Origin: Hypericibacter sp049323455
GTDB taxonomy: Bacteria; Pseudomonadota; Alphaproteobacteria; Dongiales; Dongiaceae
Assembly: GCA_049323455.1 (NCBI GenBank)
Contig: JBMONF010000019.1
Location: 306,604 to 370,603, forward strand
Direction: 5' to 3'
DNA length: 64,000 bases
The number at the start of each line of letters is the position of its first letter. Position 1 is the first letter of the stretch. Shown piece by piece: positions 58,405 to 64,000 of this stretch. The notes under the pieces are model-generated. The model saw nothing but the letters and a program-made list of their open reading frames with translations. It was not told the DNA's origin and ran no database searches. The position numbers were made by a program, and so were the translations under genes.

Positions 58405-58447
58405 GGAACATGACCTTTCCGGACCAACCCAGGAGGGACGATCCGCC

Positions 58448-59164
58448 ATGGCCACGGGACCTGATCCGCGTTTCCTGACCCGCGCGCAGACCGCCCAGGC
58501 CGACATCGATGTCGGCCTCAGGCAGTACATGCTGCGCGTCTACAACTACATGACCGGCGGCCTGGCGCTGACCGGCGCCGTCGCTTACGTCGTCGGCACC
58601 AACGAAGCCCTCTTGCGAGCGATCTTCGGCACGCCCTTGGCCTGGGTGGTGATGCTGGCCCCGCTCGGCCTCGTCATGCTGTTCGGCTTCCGCCTCCATC
58701 GCATGTCGGTGGCCGGCGCCCAGGCGCTGTTCTGGGTCTTCGCCGCCACGATGGGCCTCTCGCTCTCCTACATCTTCGCGGTCTATACGGGCGCCTCGAT
58801 CGCCCGGGTGTTCTTCATCACCGCCGGCACCTTTGCGGCGATGAGCCTCTACGGCTACACCACCAGCCGCGACCTGACGGGCTTCGGCTCGTTCCTGTTC
58901 ATGGGGCTCATCGGGCTCATCATCGCCTCGATCGTGAACCTGTTCCTGGCGAGCTCGGCCCTCAACTTCGCGCTGTCGGTGATCGGCGTGCTGATCTTCA
59001 CCGGCCTCACCGCCTACGACACGCAGCGCATCAAGTCGATCTACAGCGAGCTCGACGGCGCCGACGCCGCCGCCAAGAAGGCGATCATGGGCGCGCTGCA
59101 GCTCTATCTCGACTTCATCAACCTGTTCGTCTCGCTGCTGCGGCTCTTCGGCAACCGCAACTAG
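58448..59164 (+). CDS. Bax inhibitor-1/YccA family membrane protein
   Basis: The 238-residue protein has about seven transmembrane helices (for example YMTGGLALTGAVAYVVG, PLAWVVMLAPLGLVMLFG, FLFMGLIGLIIASIVNLFL) and the family end GALQLYLDFINLFVSLLRL. It belongs to the BI-1/YbhL/YccA group, which includes calcium-leak channels and FtsH modulators. AGGAGGG precedes the ATG. The stop codon TAG is formed by the first bases of the downstream inverted-repeat element. Confidence 0.93.
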   Translation: MATGPDPRFLTRAQTAQADIDVGLRQYMLRVYNYMTGGLALTGAVAYVVGTNEALLRAIFGTPLAWVVMLAPLGLVMLFGFRLHRMSVAGAQALFWVFAATMGLSLSYIFAVYTGASIARVFFITAGTFAAMSLYGYTTSRDLTGFGSFLFMGLIGLIIASIVNLFLASSALNFALSVIGVLIFTGLTAYDTQRIKSIYSELDGADAAAKKAIMGALQLYLDFINLFVSLLRLFGNRN

Positions 59165-59434
59165 AGCGTGTCCCGGTCAGGTAGAATCGGCTGCGTTGCG
59201 GGCGTGGCGAGCGCGATCCGCCAGGAGCCGGCCCGAAGGCGATGTGGATCCATCGGCGAGGACCGGCGACGCCGCGGGCGCCCGCCACGGCGCAACCCGA
59301 AGCGCCAGGGCCTTTTCGTCCGCGGGTTCGTCGCGGGGCTTGTCCGTAGTCCCACTACGCCCTGCGCCCCGCTCCTGCCCGCAGGCGAAAATGCCTCCGG
59401 CGCAGCCTGTTCCACCTGACCGGGATACGCTCTA
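59162..59434. mobile_element. 273-bp MITE-like element with 34-bp terminal inverted repeats
   Basis: The left end reads TAGAGCGTGTCCCGGTCAGG and the right end is CCTGACCGGGATACGCTCTA. The ends pair over 34 bp (59162-59195 and 59401-59434) with four mismatches. The outermost bases are TA on both sides, as left by IS630/Tc1-mariner type insertion. There is no transposase gene; a short frame inside lacks any likeness to a protein. The element sits between the Bax-inhibitor-like gene and its likely terminator. It fills the gap 59165-59465. Confidence 0.7.
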
Positions 59435-59465
59435 ACGGCCGCCGGCCGCGGCCGGAACGATACCG

Positions 59466-59502
59466 ACGCCCGGGAGCGGCCCGCTCCCGGGCGTTTTCTT
59501 TT
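59466..59502 (+). terminator. Rho-independent terminator on the plus strand
   Basis: ACGCCCGGGAGCGG pairs with CCGCTCCCGGGCGT (59466-59494) and is followed by TTTCTTTTC. Its polarity fits the Bax-inhibitor-like gene, 300 bp upstream, with the MITE-like element in between. It also abuts the stop of the convergent LuxR-type gene. Confidence 0.85.
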
Positions 59503-60305
59503 CAAAGCCTGTCCCGGCCGGCGAGCGAGGAGAGGAACAGCGAGAACAGCTCCGCCTGACTGGCGATGCCGAGCTTGGCGTAGATGTTCTTGCGGTGGAT
59601 CTTGACCGTGCCCGGCGCGATCTTGAGCTGGCGCGCGATCGCCTCCGAGGAATGGCCGCGCAGCACGAGCGCGCCCACCTCGCATTCGCGCCGGGTCAGC
59701 CGGCGCTGGCCGACGGCGTTGAAGAGCGTGGCCAGCTCCTGGCCCTCGGGCAGCGTCGCTTCGCTCATCGGCCGGCAGTCGCCGAGACTGCGCCAGTTGC
59801 GGGCACTGGCCGCGACCACCACCGGCGCCACCGTCTTCAAGCGCCGCATCTCGCGCTGGGCGAAGGCGCTGTGATGGCCCGCGCGCATCAGGGAGATCAC
59901 GACGGTGACGTCCTCGGACGGCGCCAGGAAGAAGCCGATCTCCTCGGCCAGCCCCGTCTTCGCGTAATAGGAACGGTAATACTCGCTCTGATAGAACCGG
60001 TCCGGCGCCAGCTCGCGCATCCGGTAGAGACCGGCCGGCACCCGGTCGCGGCTGGCGTGATAGAAGGGATCGAGCAGATAGGGGCCGGCTTGGTAGTCGG
60101 TGACGAAGATGCCGCGCCGGGCCGGGCCAAAATTGTCGAAGAGATCGATCGGCCGCTCCTCGCCCCGATAGGCGAAGATGACCGAGTGATCGAAGGGCGC
60201 GACCTTGCCGAGCGCCCCCACCAGCGCCGGCGCAAACCGCGGCGTCTCCAGCGCCGCCAAGGCGACGGCCAGGCCTTCATGCCACTCGCTGTCCAAGCCC
60301 GACAC
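59502..60305 (-). CDS. LuxR-type transcriptional regulator
   Basis: The 267-residue protein has a C-terminal LuxR helix-turn-helix: LTRRECEVGALVLRGHSSEA and IARQLKIAPGTVKIHRKNIY. The first 190 residues form an unrecognised sensor-like part with FDHSVIFAYRGEERPIDLFD and YYAKTGLAEEIGFFLAPSED; an acyl-homoserine-lactone pocket is not evident. It is divergent from the polyamine-type ABC genes with a 150-bp shared gap, so it may control them. Confidence 0.88.
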   Translation of the reverse strand: MSGLDSEWHEGLAVALAALETPRFAPALVGALGKVAPFDHSVIFAYRGEERPIDLFDNFGPARRGIFVTDYQAGPYLLDPFYHASRDRVPAGLYRMRELAPDRFYQSEYYRSYYAKTGLAEEIGFFLAPSEDVTVVISLMRAGHHSAFAQREMRRLKTVAPVVVAASARNWRSLGDCRPMSEATLPEGQELATLFNAVGQRRLTRRECEVGALVLRGHSSEAIARQLKIAPGTVKIHRKNIYAKLGIASQAELFSLFLSSLAGRDRL

Positions 60306-60455
60306 GGCCTACCCCCGGATTGCTATCCCCTGTTGAGCCGGTATGTTTGAAAACCTATCACTCTGGAGGTATATACAGCTGAGGCGTAATACCGCAGTCT
60401 AGCCCAAAGAAGAAGGGATAGGCTCCCACAAAGGGGGTTATCTCAGGGAGCGGCT

Positions 60456-61619
60456 TTGGCTATTGCCACCACAAGCAAAATGACGGAACCGCGCGCGGCG
60501 ACCGGGACGCCCGATGTGCGCTTTCTCGGCGTGTCGAAACGCTTCGGCCCGGTGGTCGCGGTGGACAACGTGTCGTTCGAGATTCCGCGCGGCGCGTTCC
60601 ATTCCTTTTTGGGCCCCTCGGGCTGCGGCAAGACCACGACCTTGCGCCTGATCGCCGGCTTCGAGCAGCCGACCGAGGGCGGCATCGAGATCGGCGGCGC
60701 CTCCATGGTGGGCGTGCCGGCCTATCGGCGCCCCGTCAACATGGTGTTCCAGCATTACGCCCTGTTTCCGCACCTCGACGTCTTCGCCAACATCGCTTAT
60801 GGGCTCAAGCAGCGCCGGCCCCAGCCGGCTCGCGCGGAGATCGAGCGACGCGTGGGCGAAGCGCTCGAGCTGGTGCGGCTGCCGGGCATGGGCAGGCGGC
60901 GCATCTGGGAGCTGTCGGGCGGCCAGCAGCAGCGCGTGGCCTTGGCCCGCGCGCTCATCAACCGGCCTACGGTGCTGCTGCTCGACGAGCCGCTCGCCGC
61001 GCTTGACCGCAAGCTCCGGCGCGACATGCAGATCGAGCTGCAGAACCTGCAGCGCGAGGTCGGCATCACCTTCGTCCTGGTCACGCACGACCAGGAGGAG
61101 GCGCTCTCGATGAGCGACACCATCGGCATCATGCGCGACGGCCGCATCGTGCAGTTCGGGCCGCCGAGCGAGCTCTACGACGCGCCGGTCAACCGTTACG
61201 TGGCGGACTTCGTCGGCGAATCGAACTTCTTCGCCGGGTCGGTCCTGGACCAGGACCGGACCGGCGCCACCCTCAAGACCGATCGGGGCGTGACGCTGGC
61301 GGCTCCCCTGTCCAAGCGCGGCGAACCGCTCGCCGGCCAAGCGCGCGCCGTGATCGCGGTCAGGCCCGAGATCGTCGAGCTGTGGGATGCAGGCGATGTC
61401 GCCGGCGGCCGGGAGCTCGACTATCGTTTCCAGGGCCGGGTGCAGAACCGCATCTATCTGGGCGACCAGACCGAGTTCAGCATCGAGACCGCCGAGCTTG
61501 GCGCCGTGCTGGTGCGCGCCCCCAAGGCGTCGCGCGCCGGTTCGGGCGCGTTCGCCCCCGGCTCGGAAGTCGGCCTCGGTTGGCGGCGTGAAGGGGCTCT
61601 GGCGCTGGCGGACGGTTAG
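60456..61619 (+). CDS. potA: Polyamine-type ABC transporter ATP-binding protein
   Basis: The 387-residue ATPase has Walker A GPSGCGKTTTLRLIAG, the Q-loop in NMVFQHYALFP, signature LSGGQQQRVALARAL, Walker B VLLLDEPLAALD and the switch histidine in VLVTHDQEEAL. A TOBE-type C-terminal domain ends the protein. This is the PotA/spermidine-putrescine class. A TTG start at 60456 with GGGAG upstream is preferred; ATG 60480 has no ribosome-binding site. The binding protein follows 115 bp downstream. Confidence 0.92.
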   Translation: MAIATTSKMTEPRAATGTPDVRFLGVSKRFGPVVAVDNVSFEIPRGAFHSFLGPSGCGKTTTLRLIAGFEQPTEGGIEIGGASMVGVPAYRRPVNMVFQHYALFPHLDVFANIAYGLKQRRPQPARAEIERRVGEALELVRLPGMGRRRIWELSGGQQQRVALARALINRPTVLLLDEPLAALDRKLRRDMQIELQNLQREVGITFVLVTHDQEEALSMSDTIGIMRDGRIVQFGPPSELYDAPVNRYVADFVGESNFFAGSVLDQDRTGATLKTDRGVTLAAPLSKRGEPLAGQARAVIAVRPEIVELWDAGDVAGGRELDYRFQGRVQNRIYLGDQTEFSIETAELGAVLVRAPKASRAGSGAFAPGSEVGLGWRREGALALADG

Positions 61620-61734
61620 CGCGACGATTTTTCGAACACCGGCGCTCGAGCGCGACGGCGGCGCCGGCAGGGGAGGCTCCCCACGAACCGTCGGGACAAG
61701 AGACGGCGTTGACCGCCGGATAGAGGAGACGACC

Positions 61735-62871
61735 ATGGATCGTAAGGAATTCATCTATCATCTGCGGCGCTGGCAGAAAGGCTCGATTTCGCGCCGGCAC
61801 TTCCTCGGCGTGACCGGCCTCGGGCTCGCCACCGCCGTGCTGGCCAAGGCGATGCCGGAGCTGGTGGGACCGCGGCCCGCTTTCGCCGGCGAACTCGGCG
61901 ACCGCGTGTCGCTGACCACCTGGCCCAACTATCACGACCCGAAGAATTTCGAGGACTTCACGGCGAAGACGGGCGTCAACGTCGAGGTCAACGTGTTCGG
62001 CTCCAACGAGGAGATGCTGGCGAAGCTGCAGGCCGGCGGCACCGGCTGGGACGTGTTCGTGCCGACCAACTACACGATCTCGACCTACAAGGAGCTCGAC
62101 CTGATCGAGCCGCTCGATCTGTCGCTGATTCCGAACTACGACCCGAGCACTTACGAGAAGCGTTTCGTCGAGGCCGGCTCGATCGACGGCACGACCTACG
62201 CGGTCTCGAAGGACTGGGGCACCACCGGCTACGCCGTCAACACCAAGAAGGTCACCGAGAAGATGACGTCCTGGAAGGAGTTCTGGGACCTGTCGATGAC
62301 CAAGTACAGCGGCCGCGCCATGGTGCATGACTATCAGCTCACCACCATCGGCAACGCGCTCAAATATTACGGCTATTCCTTCAATTCGATCGACGAGAAG
62401 GAGCTGGCCGACGCCGAGAAGCTGCTGCTCGCGGCCAAGCCCCATCTCTTCGCCATCAACTCCGACTATCAGCCCTCGATGCGCAACGGCGACGCCTGGC
62501 TCAGCGTGGCCTGGACCGGCGACGCCAAGCAGATGCACAAGGACCTGCCGGAGATCGTCTATGTGCTGGGCAAGGAAGGCGGCGAGATCTGGTCCGACTT
62601 CTATGCCGTGCCGAAGGGAGCGCCGCACCGCGCGGCCGGCTACGCACTGATCAACTTCCTGCTCGACCCTGCGGTCAACGCCAAGGAAGTGCTGGCGCAT
62701 GGCTATCCCTCGGCCGACAGCCGCACCAACGCGCTCTTGCCCAAGGAGCTGCTCGAGGATCCGATCATGTATCCGGCGGCCGAGGCGCTGGCGCCGCTCG
62801 AGTTCGGCGCGGCGGCGACGCTCACCAATCCGGCGCGCGCCGAGATCATGGCCCGCTTCAAGGCGGCGTGA
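61735..62871 (+). CDS. potD: Polyamine-type ABC transporter substrate-binding protein (Tat-exported)
   Basis: The 378-residue periplasmic protein has a twin-arginine signal (SRRHFLGVTGLGLATAVLA, ending AFAG near residue 52). The mature part follows the PotD/PotF pattern: LTTWPNYHDPKNFEDF, NVFGSNEEMLAKLQAGGTGW, DVFVPTNYTI and AVSKDWGTTGYAVNTKKV. The exact ligand (spermidine, putrescine or a related cation) cannot be fixed from sequence. AGGAG precedes the ATG. A pair of REP-like units separates it from the permease gene. Confidence 0.9.
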   Translation: MDRKEFIYHLRRWQKGSISRRHFLGVTGLGLATAVLAKAMPELVGPRPAFAGELGDRVSLTTWPNYHDPKNFEDFTAKTGVNVEVNVFGSNEEMLAKLQAGGTGWDVFVPTNYTISTYKELDLIEPLDLSLIPNYDPSTYEKRFVEAGSIDGTTYAVSKDWGTTGYAVNTKKVTEKMTSWKEFWDLSMTKYSGRAMVHDYQLTTIGNALKYYGYSFNSIDEKELADAEKLLLAAKPHLFAINSDYQPSMRNGDAWLSVAWTGDAKQMHKDLPEIVYVLGKEGGEIWSDFYAVPKGAPHRAAGYALINFLLDPAVNAKEVLAHGYPSADSRTNALLPKELLEDPIMYPAAEALAPLEFGAAATLTNPARAEIMARFKAA

Positions 62872-62890
62872 TCGGGCAGGAAACAGCGGC

Positions 62891-62978
62891 CCCTCATCCT
62901 TCGACAAGCTCAGGATGAGGGGTATGCAAGACCAATAGAGGTTCCTCATGCTGAGCCTGTCGAAGCATGAGGAACCTC
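62891..62978. repeat. Paired REP-like elements inside the ABC operon
   Basis: Two units of the TTCGACAGG family lie between the binding protein and the permease. 62891-62922 reads CCCTCATCC-TTCGACAAGCTCAGGATGAGGGG. 62938-62978 is a hairpin closed by the perfect 14-bp pair GAGGTTCCTCATGC / GCATGAGGAACCTC around TGAGCCTGTCGAA. Such stems often protect upstream mRNA, which would raise binding-protein levels over the permease. Confidence 0.78.
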
Positions 62979-63007
62979 GTTCCTCGCCTCCGCACAATGA
63001 TCATCCC

Positions 63008-63901
63008 ATGACCGCCACTCCTGCCGCCCTGCCGGCCAGCGACCAGGCCGAGAAGCGCACCCGCTGGGTGACCGCGCTGCTGCTGGCGCCGAGCGCCATC
63101 TGGTATCTGGCGCTGCTGGTGGCGCCGCTCGCGGTCGTGATCGTGTTCAGCGTCGGCGAGCGCGCGGCCGCCGGCGGCTATCAGGCGGCCTTCACCTTCG
63201 CCAACTATCTGAACCTGCCGGCGCGCGCGGCCGCCTTTCGCAACACGCTGGTCCTGGCGCCGCTCGGCACCATCGTCTGCCTGCTCGCGGCCTACCCGCT
63301 CGCCTATTATCTCGCCGTCAAGGCGAGCCCCCGCGCACGGCTGTTCCTGCTGATCCTGGTGATCGTGCCCTTCTGGACCAGCTTCCTGATCCGGACCTAT
63401 GCCTGGATGTTCATCCTGGGCGGGCGCGGCCTGCCGGCCCTGATCGAGTGGCTCGGCTTCGGCGAGGTCCGCCTGATCAACACCCCGCTCTCGGTCCTGA
63501 TCGGCATCGTCTACGGCTATCTGCCCCTGATGGTGTTCCCGATCTTCGTCAGCCTCGAGCGGCTGGACAAGCGGCTGCTCGAGGCTGCGGCCGATCTGGG
63601 CTCCACGCCCTGGCGCGGCTTCCTCCAGGTGACGCTGCCGCTGTCGGCGCCGGGCGTCATCACCGGCTGCATGCTGGTCTTCATCCTGCTGATGGGCGAA
63701 TACCTGATCCCGCAGCTGCTCGGCGGCGGCAAGGTGTTCTTCATCGGCAACGCGCTGGTCGATCTCTTCCTGCAGTCGCGCAATTGGCCGTTCGGCTCGG
63801 CGGTGGCGATGGGCCTGGTCGTCGTCATGCTCGCGACCGTGACGATCTATCTGCGCGTGACGCGCCGCTACGGCGCCGGCCGCGACGTCTCGCTGCTCTA
63901 G
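63008..63901 (+). CDS. potB: Polyamine-type ABC transporter permease
   Basis: The 297-residue permease has six transmembrane helices, starting with ALLLAPSAIWYLALLVAPLA. The cytoplasmic EAA-type loop is LLEAAADLGSTPWRGFLQVTLP. It resembles PotB/PotH permeases. The ATG at 63008 was chosen because the open frame upstream reads the REP element. The partner permease (PotC-type) would be expected next but is not visible in the last 99 bp. Confidence 0.9.
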   Translation: MTATPAALPASDQAEKRTRWVTALLLAPSAIWYLALLVAPLAVVIVFSVGERAAAGGYQAAFTFANYLNLPARAAAFRNTLVLAPLGTIVCLLAAYPLAYYLAVKASPRARLFLLILVIVPFWTSFLIRTYAWMFILGGRGLPALIEWLGFGEVRLINTPLSVLIGIVYGYLPLMVFPIFVSLERLDKRLLEAAADLGSTPWRGFLQVTLPLSAPGVITGCMLVFILLMGEYLIPQLLGGGKVFFIGNALVDLFLQSRNWPFGSAVAMGLVVVMLATVTIYLRVTRRYGAGRDVSLL

Positions 63902-63945
63902 GCCGGGCGAACCCTGCGATGCATCGGATTCACATCGTCATCGGC

Positions 63946-64000
63946 GGCACACCCCCCTCCCTCACCCTCCCCCGCCGGCTTCGCCGGCAAACCCAAAGGG
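63946..64000. repeat. Start of a CCCTCCC-type repeat at the window edge
   Basis: After the permease stop the sequence turns into CACCCCCCTCCCTCACCC and a GCCGGC-TTC-GCCGGC hairpin, like the pyrimidine-rich repeats at 26014-26329. It runs off the window. Confidence 0.5.

Noticed and set aside
58209..58447. ybhL-type structured RNA upstream of the Bax-inhibitor-like gene
   Set aside because: The gene family fits, but I could not recognise the conserved hairpin; a covariance-model search would decide.
59168..59419. Small protein-coding gene inside the inverted-repeat element
   Set aside because: The frame is Arg/Pro-rich without a ribosome-binding site and lies wholly within the repeat.
63919..64000. 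Start of the second permease gene after potB
   Set aside because: The ATG-led frame reads into a CCCTCCC-type repeat and shows no membrane-protein pattern.

Overview
This is a high-GC alphaproteobacterial chromosome segment, most likely from a Rhodospirillales-type or related soil/water bacterium. The inference rests on gene content and order: dnaA-dnaN-recF-gyrB with rpsT beside dnaA, mutM/ubiE/ubiB/coaBC/dut in sequence, an Irr-type Fur protein, MucR, a PraR/PhrR-like XRE regulator between lnt and metK, and olsB-olsA next to miaB-phoH-ybeY. Nearly all of the window is coding and almost everything is core metabolism or information processing. No tRNA, rRNA, CRISPR array, prophage or transposase gene was seen.

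Layout. Positions 1-11,200 hold the tail of an OGT-like glycosyltransferase, a DUF2141 protein, then the replication block read leftwards (gyrB, recF, dnaN, dnaA, a rhodanese, rpsT), enoyl-CoA hydratase, a conserved small protein and mutM. Positions 11,200-18,000 run rightwards: ubiE, ubiB, coaBC, dut, an Rrf2 regulator, cysK and a MoeB/ThiF-like E1 enzyme. Positions 18,000-26,000 carry a 2-hydroxyacid dehydrogenase, an SH3 protein, a P-loop kinase gene broken by an amber codon, a rubrerythrin/Fe-S oxidoreductase/DUF3501 redox cluster with irr beside it, a nitronate monooxygenase and a glycerophosphodiesterase.

Positions 26,300-36,100 are the translation/RNA operon rimP-nusA-ylxR-infB-rbfA-truB-rpsO-pnp, read leftwards behind a promoter and a leader with an intrinsic terminator that looks like an attenuator. 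Positions 36,100-48,900 continue leftwards with trmB, metK, a XRE regulator, lnt, corC-like, ybeY, phoH, miaB, olsA, olsB, fur/mur, mucR, rimI and tsaB, many of them coupled by ATGA, GTGA or TGATG overlaps. Positions 48,900-59,200 hold a D-Ala-D-Ala dipeptidase, nfu, two tandem class III adenylate cyclases followed by a HEPN-like protein (an accessory insertion), a universal stress protein, a TIGR02186/TauE pair, a DUF2333 protein, trpS and a Bax-inhibitor-1 family protein. Positions 59,500-64,000 hold a LuxR-type regulator divergent from a polyamine-type ABC transporter (ATPase, Tat-exported binding protein, permease) that continues past the window.

Between genes the window is rich in small palindromic (REP-like) elements of several families, plus one 273-bp element with 34-bp terminal inverted repeats and TA ends that looks like a MITE. 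The most interesting points are the cyclase/HEPN insertion, the rubrerythrin promoter with an Irr-like box and a perfect 17-bp palindrome, the MITE whose end coincides with a stop codon, the nonsense-broken kinase, a repeat hairpin that codes for the MoeB tail, and a MutM whose last zinc-finger cysteine is arginine.
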